Positions 1 through 11,398 of a stretch of DNA of 64,000 bases are shown here, piece after piece. Both the position numbers and the translations under genes were made by a program. The DNA comes from Citrus sinensis (taxonomy: Eukaryota > Streptophyta > Magnoliopsida > Sapindales > Rutaceae): positions 434,001-498,000 of the forward strand of contig NC_068558.1 of NCBI RefSeq assembly GCF_022201045.2, in the 5' to 3' direction. The notes under the pieces were generated by a model. The model searched no databases and was not told the origin of the DNA. It saw only the letters and a list, made by a program, of their open reading frames with translations. Numbering within the stretch: position 1 is the stretch's first letter; the number at the start of each line of letters is the position of its first letter.

Positions 1-199
1 AGACTTGAATGGAGGTTGACCATCTTTAATTGCTACTTCTATTGCCAGCAAACTCAAAAACCAATTTACATAAGGGTTTAAAATCAAATCGACATTTACC
101 ATCATCATTATTGGCCTTCCTCGAAGATTTCCACTATGGTGCAGTAGTAGTATTCATATCAAGTTGGAGTTGCATAAAAAAGTACCTGCATAATCTTTT

Positions 200-745
200 T
201 ATTTAAAAGCCCTAATGATAACATGAAGTTCTTTATTCTGAATTGATTTAGTAAGTGATTGTTTTACCAATTTCTCAGAGGATTTAGAAAAGTTTAACCG
301 AAGAGAGTATAAAGAAGAAAATGGTGCATTGAAATAAGCTCTCCCTAACATTGTTCTCATGAAAAATATGGGAGAAATGGAGCTTCATAGATAGCAATAT
401 ACGACGAAAATTAATCCAAAGAAAACACAATTACCAAGGGTATCGTAATAATCATCTTAAAGCAAGACAAAGTTGAAACCGAATCACTCTCAATCTAAAG
501 GAAGTTCAAACCTTTGTCAAAGCAAAATCAATAGCCAACAAAATGACATATAATTCAGAAAAAAGAACTAGAGCGAGAGCGTCGAGGGGAAGCAAAAGCA
601 CCTGAGTTATCTCGAAAACACCCGTGGCAACTGAAAGACCAGGGTTGCCTTTGGACAAGTCATCAATATTAACTTTGAACCACCCGAACAGAGGAGGCAG
701 CCAAAGCACTTCATCGATTTTAGGAGTCCTACAATTGTTAAACAC
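200..745 (-). mobile_element. LINE (non-LTR retrotransposon) RNase H fragment, decayed
   Basis: The minus-strand translation from 745 reads WLPPLFGWFKVNIDDLSKG followed by NPG. This is the start of the RNase H-like domain found at the C-terminus of plant LINE polyproteins (typical form KVNTDGASKGNPG). It continues to SELYVILLAIDFALTKV, then changes frame; further pieces such as LWIESDS and HFSHIFHENN (around 300-500) match later parts of the same domain. The catalytic Asp region is partly kept (NIDD), but stops and frameshifts break the rest. No reverse transcriptase part is visible, so this is a dead fragment. End positions are approximate. Confidence 0.6.
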
Positions 746-777
746 TAAGGAAGGATTTCAACAAATATGAGTAATTT

Positions 778-809
<32 letters not shown>

Positions 810-1926
810 TCTTACTATAGTAAAGTAAGGATAAAAAAAGATAAAAAAAATAAAAAAACACATATTCTACTGCAGTATGTATTGTCTTGTAATATATTAA
901 ACTATATTAAAGCAAGGGATCCCTCTTTTGAATGAGACTCCAACAAGCAATATTAGGAGTTTTGAGTTCATAAACCTCTCTATAATAGTACTCTCTATAA
1001 AAATAACCTTTATTTAATTATAAAAATTACGGTCCTAATTTGGGCCATTTATAAAGAAGAATAAACTTTACATAATAATAAGTTATAATTTTTCAAGATT
1101 TAGTTTTAAGGAATTTACCTTCATATAATAATAATTATGTGTATATTGCAAAAAGTATAAATTATATTACATTAAAGGAACTTGCCTCCATATACTACAG
1201 TTAGACAATGGAGAAAAACATTAAGAAGAATGTAAATATTTATAGATTGTTGAGATGAATTTTCATATTCTAATAATATCAAATTTATATTGAACTAATC
1301 ATTATATCAAAAGTTATGCATAAAATAAATCTACGGGTCCATGAATTAGTGTTTTTGTTTTTTCATAACTTAGGCCATATCAATTCGCACAAATTTCCAG
1401 ATTTGATATACATATATTCCTGTAATTATAAACCAAAAATCAAGGCCTAATAGTGAACGATATATCATGTAGTATTAAAGAGTGTTCTAGATTCGAAATC
1501 ATATATAACATCAAATAACATGGCATGTCTCATGCAAATACATTCAAAATATCTAATACTTTCTATGTATTTTCATGTCTTTTACACACACTTATTTTAG
1601 ATACAATAAATGTGTTTATATAGAAGCTAATGGGAGCGATAGAAGCCAACCAAAAGACTTAACAACTATTAGAGTCCAATTAAACTTACGATAGTCATAT
1701 AGAACTCTTTTCAAAAGAAGCTTCTAGATTGTTTTTTATGTTGAGCCGATCCAACTCATCATAGATTCTAATTCCAACATATATGCACTATGTTTTGAAG
1801 TTATGTCCATTTCTTTTATTGTATATTGAATTTGACGTACTTCATTAACTAATTATTAAAATAATGTGTACTTTACCTCAATATCACTTTACCTCAATTA
1901 AACTCCAAAAGGACATCATTATATAA
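746..1926. other. AT-rich intergenic stretch, no gene seen
   Basis: There is a homopolymeric A run at about 781-805 and otherwise low-complexity AT-rich sequence. I see no coding potential, RNA gene or recognisable transposon end. Confidence 0.6.
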
Positions 1927-3250
1927 CCTTAAAGTCCAAAAGAATATATAATGATGTGGACAAAATAGCTCCACTAAGCTCATCAAATCATCAATAGTGT
2001 GTTTACTTGTTGGATTAGAGAATCGAAATACATAAAATAGAAATGATCAATGATATTTACTTATTAAAATAGAAGATGAATATGAATGATATATATGAGA
2101 CCTACAGGTTTTGGGGATTAAGGAATAGGAACTTGATTTCGATGGCGGATTGGAAATAAGTTCTCATCCCTTGAACTTCCCATTTATTCTCGTATTAGAG
2201 TGAAAATCTCGAGAAGCAAGAATTTTTTATATTGGGAGTATAGAGTAAGAATAAGAATAAATTATTTATTTATACATAAATCATAATTTTATTTATGTGT
2301 TTAGTGTTTAATTTGTCTTGAATTGAAAGAGTGAATTATTTCAAATTAAAATTTTCTCTTATTTAAAGAATTGTAATCTTTAATTATAAAGTGAATAAAA
2401 AATGTATTTGTAAAATAAATTATTATTTTCATTATTAATTTTAATTATATAAAATTATTATTATTATTATTATGTTTAATTATATAAATCAATTTTTTTT
2501 GTTAATTTCAATTCCAACTATGTAAGTTAAAAATTGTAATCTTTAAATGTGTAAGTTAAAAACTATTGATAAGAGCGATACAAATGAAAAATTATTATTA
2601 ATAATATAGTAGAAAATTAATATTTTATCAAAATAAACTATTTATTATTATTAATTATTAATATTAAATAAATATAATAACATTAAATTTTCAAATAAAG
2701 ATAGTATATAGCATTATTATTCATTCTCTATGAATGTAATAATATAATATGTAAATAAATTTATTATTATTATTTTTAAATAAATGTAACATATTTTATT
2801 TTAATAAATATAATTATATTATATTTTATAAGTGAATGGAAAAAAGGAAGAAGCGAGAGTGGGACCCTCACGGGAGTGTGGATTCCACTCCCCTCCTTAA
2901 ATAGGTAAACACTGGAGTATGAGGAATCAACAGTCCTCACTCTAACTCTAGCAAGTAAACATAACCTTAAAGTTCAAAAGAATATATAATGATGTGGACA
3001 AAATAGCTCAACTAAGCTTATCAATAGTGTGTTTACTTGTTAGATTGGAGAATCGAAATACATAAAATAAAAATGATCGATGGCATTTACTTATTAAAAT
3101 AGAAGAGGAACATAAACGATATTTATGAGACCTACAAAACGGAAGATGAATGATATATATGAGACCTACATATTTTGGGGATTAAGGAATAGGAACTTGA
3201 TTTCGATGGCGGATTGAAAATAAGTTATCATCCCTTGAACTTCCCATTTC
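1927..3250. repeat. Tandemly duplicated AT-rich DNA element (period about 1038 bp)
   Basis: A block beginning ccttaaagtccaaaag at 1927 recurs at 2965 with few differences and stays alignable for roughly 280 bp, to the phrase cccttgaacttcccatt. The offset is 1038 bp. Inside the first copy, one end reads gtgtgtttacttgttgga (1997) and the other, before 2961, reads gcaagtaaac, so the ends are roughly inverted (TGTTTACTTG). Between them is a near pure A/T core. The second copy begins at 3027 but has no matching right end. This looks like a non-autonomous DNA transposon duplicated together with its flank. A relative lies at 53199-54000. No coding content is seen. Confidence 0.6.
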
Positions 3251-4000
3251 AATCTACCTAAATTTCATAATTTTACTTTTATTCTCATAAAAATATTATA
3301 ATATTATTATTGTTATTGTTATTATTCTTCTGATTATTGTTAATGATGATGATGATAAAATTAAGAATTGTTAAAGTTATTATTGTTGTTGTTGTTTTAT
3401 TAGTATTAAAAATATTTTTATATAATAATAATCACAATTATGTACACACACTTTACTAAAGTAAGAAATTAACTAAAAAACAAGAAAAACATGCATTCCA
3501 ATTCAACCTATTTTTTCTTATAATGTATTGATAGTTATGCTTTTTATATCTTCTAACTTATTCCTTACCATGTTAAAGTAAGGAAATATTTATTAGATAA
3601 CAACTACATATATATATATATATATATATAGTCCTCATTTAGTGAGGACATCTTCAATTTATTAAAATAAGAATTCTAATAAAATATTAAAAAAAATTTT
3701 CAATACATTAAATATTGTAATTTTTGTTTGTTAGTAGTATCCTTACTTTGTTAAAATAAAAATGTCCTTACCGGAGAATTATGTGTGTGTATTCTACATC
3801 TCATTTTAACAAATTGAGATGCTACTAATTAACAAAAAATAAAAATAAAAATTTCAATATAAAAACAAAAAAATACACTCTCTAATATATTCAAATATAT
3901 ATATAATATCAGAGTGAGGAATAGGATAAAGAGGTATCAATGCATGGCGTCAATGCTGATGCTGACTCAACAGTTTAGCAGTAAACAAAGAAAGAGAGAG
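3251..4000. other. Low-complexity AT-rich stretch with a (TA)n tract
   Basis: It holds TTATTG/GATGAT simple repeats near 3300-3420 and a (TA)n tract at about 3609-3631. No gene is seen. Confidence 0.55.
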
Positions 4001-5553
4001 TCAGACGCAGACCATTTAAACCATTCAGTGTTTCCATATGACTCAGGTTCAGAAATTGATGACAGAATTTGAGGTACACTAGCTAGCTTTGCTTACACTA
4101 CACTGACCGCACAACACAGCCATCCACTGATTAATTAATTAATTCGTTACCCTTTTCCTCTTCACTACGCTTCTCATCTCCCCATAAACAATACAAACTA
4201 AACAACTGCAAAACCCTTCCACACACCATACTACACTAGTAAAACTTGTAGTCTTTGTTTGCAAACAAGCCATCTCTTCAAAACTGAGTGTTCTTGTACA
4301 GACAAGACAAGCTACTTGATTCAAGCAAATCAATGGTTCAATCCATCACATCATTATTAGAACATAGAGATGAATTAATTTTGAGGTACTTGTTATATGC
4401 ATTTGCATTGCATAGTAGGTTCTTTCCTTCACAAACACGGTTGATGATCTGTGGGTTGGGACGGGTTCCAAAAGATTATTCTTTTACCTTTTTTTTTTTT
4501 GTGAGATTACTTTTACCTTGCTTTAAGCAGCAATAGAAAGTGTGAAACTTACGCTTCACAAAAGCTATTAGCTAGTAGTACAAAATGAAGTATCAAGTCT
4601 TGCACTTGCACACATGACACATATTAAATTTTAAAATACAGAAAGAGAACACTTTTATAAAGAAAATATCTTGTGCGGATGGAAGAACCTGATGCACAAA
4701 AGATTTAACTCTACAACTTGTATATAATACCTCCAAAATCCAGATTGCTAACTTGAGCCCATCCTCTCAGCTTTGCAAAGGGGCATCAGTTGACTATTAT
4801 GTGTGACAGAGAGATCCAAGCGTTAGCATAAAGCGGAGAAACAAAACAAACAGACAAACAAACAAAAAAGGGCGGAAATTACATAGTTTCCACACTCAAC
4901 CCACCACCACCAATTACAGCTAAAAGATGCAGATAAAGAGAAAGAAACAAGACAAAACGAGATACCCACTACAATGCTTAAAGAATCAAAATGTAGTCTA
5001 GGGGAGTTTAAAAATATGAAACCGTAAATTTTATGATATTATACAATCAAAGTGTAAGTTGCGAAACCACACATCTGGGCACCATGAAACCCTAGTTTGG
5101 AGGTTGTGTGAGAGTTAAAGAAGAAGCCAACAGAGGAGTGAGTAGAAACGGACAGAGAAGATTCGTGAAGCCATGATGAAAGGGAAAAAAAATGTCCGAT
5201 GATGATGAAACCTAAAAGAGTTAAGACTGACAAAGAAAGAACCCAAAGCCTGAACCTGATCCATAATATTTTTTAATCAGAGAAACCCGAAAAAAAAATC
5301 ATAAGAGTAATGATGATAATCTTTTCAAGTTTCAGTCAGAAAAAGAGTTAAAAGCAGTCAAAATCTTTCATCATTACACCAATCTGCTCATGGCCAATGA
5401 CCAAGATCTCTCCGTTGACCATACAAATATACACAACACAAGATCAATAAATTAAACAAAAAGAAAAATTGTGAAAAAATCAACTAAAGTTTGAGAACTG
5501 ATCACAGCACCTCCAAGAAATGAAGATGATATCATAGCAGATAGAAGCAATTA
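4001..5553. other. Region downstream of MIR166 on the minus strand, no coding gene
   Basis: Only short, unconserved open frames occur. Because the MIR166 hairpin above it is transcribed leftward, part of this stretch may be the 3' portion of the primary transcript. I cannot place its end or any introns. Confidence 0.4.
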
Positions 5554-5557
5554 TTGG

Positions 5558-5578
5558 GGGGAATGAAGCCTGGTCCGA
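5558..5578 (-). ncRNA. miR166: Mature miR166 (3' arm)
   Basis: A 21-nt segment identical, as I recall it, to the canonical plant miR166 sequence, with a 5' U as preferred by AGO1. It pairs with the star strand at 5699-5719. Confidence 0.93.
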
Positions 5579-5698
5579 CGTCACTAACTTAATTATCTTA
5601 AGATCAATGATGGGTATCTCAATATAATTAAATTTTATGGAAGAAAAATGAAACAAATATATGATCAACTGAGATTAAATCAAAGATCTAGTTAGTGG

Positions 5699-5719
5699 CC
5701 TCGAGCCAGACAACATTCC
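5699..5719 (-). ncRNA. miR166*: miR166* (5' arm)
   Basis: The sequence GGAATGTTGTCTGGCTCG followed by AGG is a usual miR166 star form. It pairs along its length with the mature strand, with a few mismatches and the expected 2-nt 3' overhang geometry. Confidence 0.88.
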
Positions 5720-6128
5720 CCTCAAAAGAAAAAGCTTCCCAATTAACCCTAGATCCTTCAGACAAACCACACACATATATAAAGAGAGAGAAAGAGAGAA
5801 GTTTTTCATTCTTGAGATGAGGGTTTGTGTTTGTGCGAGAAATGAAATGAAATCAAGAGATAAAAAGAAGGCTGAGGAGAAGGCCAGGGGGAGGTGGAGG
5901 TAATAAAAGACGACAAACAAATTAATAAAAGTGTCAGGACCCCCCTGACCCTACCTTCTTCGGACTCCCAGCTCTCACTCTCTCAATCCTATCACTCAAT
6001 TATTTATTTCGTTTCATCAAGTTAATCTCACTCTTCTTCTATTTCTAAATTCTATAGAATGCAAATGCAGTACAATATATACCCATAGAAAATAAGCGCA
6101 CTACCCCTTTTCCTTTTACTTTTTCTCT

Positions 6129-6137
6129 CTATATATC
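6129..6137 (-). promoter_or_regulatory. Possible TATA box for the MIR166 primary transcript
   Basis: The minus strand reads gatatatagag, about 400 bp upstream of the hairpin. A leader with CT-rich tracts (5770-6080) lies between them, as is common for pri-miRNA 5' regions. TATA-like words are frequent in this AT-rich DNA, so support is weak. Confidence 0.3.
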
Positions 6138-6199
6138 ACCATGACCTAATCAAATCATCAGCTGATATACTATATGTACATATAGCAAGGGCAATTTTA

Positions 6200-7333
6200 T
6201 ATCTTAATCTTAACAAAACACAAATCCAAATCATCTAGATAGGTAAGAAATCTCATATCAAAATCCCACATTTATGATAATGAGATAATATTACATCATC
6301 ATCATGAATGTTATGATGTAGATAATAATGATAAGACAACACAATCAAAAAGGGACCAAAAATGAGTCAGAGAATTAGTTGAGCTAATTCACCGACATTG
6401 GTCCGTGTATGCGAAGAAAAAAAATATTTGGTTGCTTTATTTGTTAGTTTTACTATATTTTTAATATGACGTGAATTTTGGAAAGACTATAAATGATATT
6501 TTCATTAAAAAGGCAACTTCCCTCGTTCACTGCAAAATTTTCCCTACTTTTTCTTCGCTCGCGGGGGATTCGAGATGACAACAGGCATTGCACACAGACA
6601 CACAAAGGGCAGTAATCACTGGCCAGCGTACTGTTCGAAATTCAGGTGCTCTCTGGTCCACCCGATCACATATGGTTCTTCCATTTCTCATGCATTATTT
6701 AAACTTTGTGGGCTCCACCACAATAGTTTAAAGGGCTGCGCTAATTCAAATCTTTCAGTATTACCTAAAATCGGCTCATGTCATTTGAGTCATTTTATGT
6801 GCATTTTGTAGTTTGATACTGTAAATGTATGATTGTGAATAAAGTTTAAATCGATTTTTTTTTAGCTTTCTAATTTTTTTTGGAATTGAGTTAAAGGAAG
6901 TTAATCAGTTATTTAAAAATCACTTGGTCAAGTCCTTTGAATGAATAATTATATTGAAGGTCCTATCATAAGTTTAAATTTGTGCTATCAAAACATAACT
7001 CTCAAGTCTATGTTATCACGTCCGATATGTAAGTATACACATTATCTACCACGTACTTCACAATTATTTATTTACAAGATAAAGACTGTCCTGCATAAAG
7101 ACTCAAACCTAATCAAAAGTTTTTACCACAAAGCAATAGCGTGCGTGGCAACAAATGAAAACATTTTTATCAAACAAAAACGTATTGAAATACATACAAA
7201 TTTTAAACACTAATTTGAGGCTAACCAATGCTGCATGACTATGATATTTTTCAACGGATCAAATGAATAATATATAATTTCGAGCATTTGATTGGCACCA
7301 AGATACTTTTGTCTTGAAAGGGGTATCGAGAAA
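6200..7333. other. Intergenic, upstream of MIR166; no gene seen
   Basis: Short open frames near 6575-6811 and 6941-7213 show no recognisable domain and no splice-linked partner. Nothing else stands out. Confidence 0.5.
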
Positions 7334-7866
7334 TGGCAGTACGTTATTGGAGTCCTACTATTATCTAGGTAGGATTTAATTCCTAAATTTGAGTTTTCTT
7401 ATTATAGTGGATTTGATCTAGGATAAAGAAATTAGTTACGTACTTTATTTAAGAGCGTTTTGATAAATTAAATCCTCTTTTATAATTGTCTTTAGAATGA
7501 TTTATCAAAATCTCTCTTGTAAATTTTTTTCCATTTGAGACTTAGATTATCTTCTAATCTCGCTGTAAAGTGTTATTATCTGTATAATCTATAAATTTTT
7601 CATCATCGTGAGATGTTTTGTATATAAGTAATGATACAACCACAAAATCTTGTACAAACTTATTTTGTACAAACTGATGTGGCATGATAAGATTGGTTGA
7701 ATTAAATATCAATTGGCCCACATGATTTGTTTTTATTAATTTATATTTTCATTCAACCAATCTTATCATGCCACATCAGTTTGTATAAAATAAGTTTGTA
7801 TAAGAGTTTGTGGCTATATCATTACTCTTTGTATATTTCTATTCGACTTCTGTCCCTATTGTGTCA
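7334..7866 (+). repeat. Left LTR of the decayed retrotransposon
   Basis: It aligns in blocks with 9818-10016: the LTR starts at TGGCAGTACG and ends at ATTGTGTCA. It is interrupted by the MITE at 7625-7827. Boundaries are judged by eye. Confidence 0.5.
7625..7827. mobile_element. 203-bp hAT-type MITE inside the left LTR
   Basis: It is flanked on both sides by the identical 8-mer tttgtata (7617-7624 and 7828-7835), the target-site length of hAT elements. The arms form a near perfect inverted repeat of about 75 bp: one starts taagtaatgatacaaccac, and the other, read from the minus strand, starts gagtaatgatatagccac. Both run to gcatgataagattggttgaa. The right LTR lacks it and reads straight through gttttgtatatttc, which gives an empty-site comparison. 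There is no coding capacity, so it would depend on a transposase elsewhere. Confidence 0.85.
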
Positions 7867-8634
7867 ACTTTCTGTGCCAATGTCACAACTTCCTAATAGC
7901 TACATATCTTACCCACCACCGTTTATCACCCAAAAAGTCATAAAGAAATAGAAAATTCCAAAAAAATTATAAATAAAAAACTTAAACCCTAACCCTACCT
8001 ACCATCTGTTATCACCATTACGCCATAACTCGCCATAGTTACCAACCTTTAACAGCTGAATCTCACTACCATGAGAATCCTATTGGACGCCAAACAAAAA
8101 CCCTTTCATCACAACCAAATTCCCACTACTAGAACCATCGCGCGAAGCCATGAAAGTTTGAGAGCTCTGCCACTCCAGTGGCCACCAATATCACCTTTTT
8201 GCCATTGTTCAAGCCGCTATAATACTTAGTGCCATCATTCCGTCATATCAAAATCACCAGCATGCCTAAAAGATCATTAGAATCATTGTAACTAAACCAA
8301 ACCCGCATCCCAAATTCAATGTTTTGACCTACTGTTGCCGACTCGATTTGACTCTTACCATTGGTTCCATCAAACTCAACATCACCTATTCTAACAGCAT
8401 TAACTATCCCCATGGACTTTCACAACCACCTTACTCCAATCATCTACCACCAAGCTATTTCTATTTACCAATTTACCCTTCTTATTATGTTAGAATAACT
8501 CTTTATTCTCATGAAAATATGTATGCCTATAAAAATCTTTCAAACTCATCAGCATAATCATAAATTCATCTCATATCTTGAGGTATTAAACAATAATTAA
8601 GGGGAATGAATCTCAACATTCTCTTCATACAACT

Positions 8635-8859
8635 CTATGATTGATTTTTTTTTTTTTTTGTTCCTTTCAGTTTTCTATACTTTTGTACTTTAGCCCCCCA
8701 ATTTAAAACACTTCCTCTCAACTTAAAATTAACCATAAATGATACTCGATCCTCTTTTGGCACTAATGTAACATGTAAGAATTTATCAATCTCATTCAAC
8801 CATAAAAAGAAACAATTTAGGCCACAATTTCCATCAAACTCTTGAACTGGATAGCTCAT
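8635..8859 (-). pseudogene. Gag-like fragment of an LTR retrotransposon
   Basis: The open frame contains FDGNCGLNCFFLWLNEID and then KFLHV..PKEDRVSFMVNFKLRGSVLNW. This pattern (FDG, a W-L-x-x-V/I segment, then PED/KED-RV, then L-R-G-x-A/V-x-x-W) is seen in retrotransposon gag proteins of plant gypsy elements. It is cut short by a low-complexity lysine tail. It lies opposite in strand to the integrase relic in the same element. Confidence 0.45.
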
Positions 8860-9588
8860 AAATCCTTAATTACTCTCTTTTTTCACTCACTCTTTCTTTT
8901 TCTTTTTTTTCAATCTTTTTCATACTCTGTCTTTTTTTTAAAAAAAAAATCTTTTCACTTTTTGTACGGGCACTTTTTCGCATTGCATATAGGTCGCTAA
9001 TGGACAAGGATAAAAAAAAAAAGGTTCTATTATACCTAGGAGTTATGAGATTTTCAGAGGTTCTTCATGTTATTACAAGATATCAAATGCCTTGATACCT
9101 TATCTGCACTTAAAATTTCTCCACCTTCTTTTTACACAAATTGATTGTCATCTTTGGAAGGAGTTTGAAGTATACTTGGGCAGACTAACTACAAATGTGT
9201 TTGATAATAGCTTAGAGATGTTTCAAATAATGAGATTAGAGATGTGCATGAGATTTCAAATGCCCTAAGGAAGGGATTGAAGATATGTTCATAATTGTAA
9301 AAGAAGAAGCAACTTCTACTCTTGATTTGAGCATTGAGCCTAACAATATGATTGAGTATGTGCAGCCAATTCATGTCTTTAACCAATGATTGATATGGTT
9401 GCATGACTATTTACATTAAAGACAATAAAGTTTTATTTAAAGAAGATTTGGTTGCAAGGATAAAATTAATTGGCGAGCATGTTGTGAGAGATTTGGTGAA
9501 AATCTTGAAAAGCTTAGAGGTTCTTCATTTATACAAGATTTCCTCTTCTAGAAGAGTCACTAACAAATGCAAAAAGAAGATGAAATAG

Positions 9589-9690
9589 AGATTTTTCAAT
9601 GTTTTAAGGAAGATCGATGATAAGGGATACAAGTTCAAGCTCAATGACAAGTTGGCTTATTCAATGTTACATTACGAGTTCTTTTCTCTA
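9589..9690 (+). pseudogene. Gypsy integrase C-terminal relic
   Basis: The translation RFFNVLRKIDDKGYKFKLND resembles the FxVLxKINDNAYxLDLP motif that ends plant gypsy polyproteins. Stops lie just upstream (tgaaatag at 9581-9588) and downstream. Confidence 0.5.
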
Positions 9691-9817
9691 GATTGCACTC
9701 AAACTTGATGATAAGTTTCTTCTAAGAGGCAGAGAATGATGTAAAACAATTATTTTAAGTTTAGTTATTTTAGCAACTGCCTTAATTTTTGTCAATTAAA
9801 TTTTGTTCGAATCATAT

Positions 9818-10016
9818 TGTAGTATGTTCTTAGAGTCCTTTTATTATTATCTAAGTAGGATTCAATTTCCAAATTTGAGTTTTCTTAGGCTAGTGGATTT
9901 GTCCTATTATAAATAGAATGGTTATGTATATTTAATAGATCTACATGTATACATTATACATCACCATGAGGTGTTTTGTATATTTCTATTTTGCTTCCGC
10001 CCCCTCTGCTTTATCA
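9818..10016 (+). repeat. Right LTR of the decayed retrotransposon
   Basis: It starts TGTAGTATGTTCTTAGAGTCC and ends CTTTATCA. Shared blocks with the left LTR are interspersed with deletions. It lacks the MITE. Confidence 0.5.
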
Positions 10017-10620
10017 TGATAATTCATTTAACTATTTTTTTTAATTTAACTTCAAATTGGATGCAGTGAATTACTTCGGGTGACCAAGTTGATAGATATT
10101 TTGTAATAATGTGCATTAACCAAATCATCATGGCTTGGTGGTAGTTGCATTACTTAGTTTCTTCTTGGTGGTAATATTTTTATCCACTTCTATTTAAATT
10201 GCTTGATTCGTGATGCTAGCTTAACGTTGTAGTTGAAAAGATGTGACAACTAATCAACTTTAAATTGATTAATACACTGTATCAAAATGATGCTAGCTTA
10301 ACTATTTTGCACATTAGTTTCCAAATTAAAAATTTTTAGTTCTCCCCCATCCATGAACTAATGAAATTAAAAAAAAATCTAATATAAAAATAATTTTACT
10401 ACCAATTAAATTTAAAATTGAATAAAATTTAAACAAATTAATTATTTAAATAAAACTAAAATAATACATTCAACATTTCAAAATATAGCACATCGAGATT
10501 AATTATTCAAATAAAGCTACAATAATACGTTTAAAGCTTCAAAATATAACATAATAAGATTAATTGTTCAAATAAAGTTACAATAGTATATTAATATAAC
10601 ACCGAAATTAATTGTACAAA
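10017..10620. other. AT-rich intergenic stretch
   Basis: Within 10440-10620 a motif of the form attcaaataaagctacaataatacgttta recurs about three times in diverged form, a short degenerate tandem repeat. No gene is seen. Confidence 0.45.
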
Positions 10621-10629
10621 TAAAACCAC

Positions 10630-11398
10630 AATTAATTGAAATAGCGAAGTTTCTGAAACCAAACACAATCTGATCCTTCACAAGGGCTATTGCACTTGTA
10701 GAAAAGTGGTGATTACGGAGCCATCAACGATGGGAACCAGGAGAAGTACGAGTGGCGATCTTAAAGGTTGTGATAGTGCAATTGTTTGGCTAGAACCAAT
10801 GATTGTGAAGTGGCTCGATGGACTTGGGAAAAAAGATGGCTTACTCTCGCTGGAAGCGCGTGGATGACGTCCTTCAAATCGGTGTCTAGAGTGTATCGAA
10901 TCAATATTGGGTGTTTCTAGTGCGTGTGCGAGGAAACTTAGGGTTTTTTGTTTGCAAATTTTTGGTGACTTGGCGTTATGTTACTTTGCTTTTGCTAGTG
11001 CGTGTGACTTTACTTTTATTTTGTTTTACAATTTTTACAAGTCATATTTGATTATTTAATTATTTAATTATTTTTTATTTAATATTATTATTGGGTAATG
11101 GCTAAGATATGTTATAGTATTTTATGTAACTATGCTATGTCACATTTATAATATTCTTTAATTAAATTTATAATAATTTTTTAACTAAATATATATATAT
11201 ATTTTTTTTTAATTTTTTTTTGCGGATTCACGGATTTTATGGATTTACAGAAGTAAATCCATATCCAATCCATCAACTGTGGATTTTTAAATTTTCAATC
11301 CATATCCAATCCACGGATCCACAGATCGGATTTATACGGATCGGATTTTCACGGATTAGACGGATTGAGCGGATCGGATTGGATTCTGAACACCCCTA
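10630..11398. mobile_element. Probable truncated hAT-like element (right end only)
   Basis: The right end reads as the reverse complement of taggggtgttcagaatcca, followed by many copies of a ggat(c)cgGAT/cggatt word (11225-11385). TAGGGGTG-type ends with repetitive subterminal words are typical of non-autonomous plant hAT elements, including the intact one at 24417-25555. The interior (10690-10950) is comparatively GC-rich. No matching left end was found, so the start is a guess. Confidence 0.4.

Larger units (their letters stand above)
5554..5725 (-). ncRNA. MIR166: MIR166 precursor hairpin
   Basis: The minus strand carries both arms of a miR166 stem-loop. The 3' arm (5558-5578) is a perfect 21-nt match to the canonical plant miR166, beginning TCGGACCAGG and ending CATTCCCC. 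The 5' arm (5699-5719) matches a common miR166* form, beginning GGAATGTTGTCTGG. Below the duplex TTG pairs with CAA, and above it CCACTAACT pairs with AGTTAGTG, leaving a loop of about 100 nt, which is normal for plant precursors. In plants miR166 is loaded into AGO1 or AGO10 and cleaves mRNAs of HD-Zip class III factors (PHB, PHV, REV, ATHB8, ATHB15), setting leaf polarity and meristem and vascular patterning. No HD-Zip III gene is in this window. Confidence 0.95.
7334..10016 (+). mobile_element. Decayed LTR retrotransposon (probably Ty3/gypsy)
   Basis: Two related flanks define it. The left LTR is about 7334-7866 and the right LTR about 9818-10016. They share aggattTaattccTaaatttg-like text, gagttttctta, tagtggattt and gttttgtatatttctatt, and both begin TG and end TCA. 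The left copy is longer through indels and a 203-bp MITE. Internally, plus-strand 9589-9690 reads RFFNVLRKIDDKGYKFKLND, the C-terminal motif that follows the integrase core in gypsy elements. A gag-like piece on the opposite strand (8635-8859) suggests rearrangement or nesting. No target duplication can be recognised. The element is about 2.7 kb and coding-dead. Confidence 0.55.
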
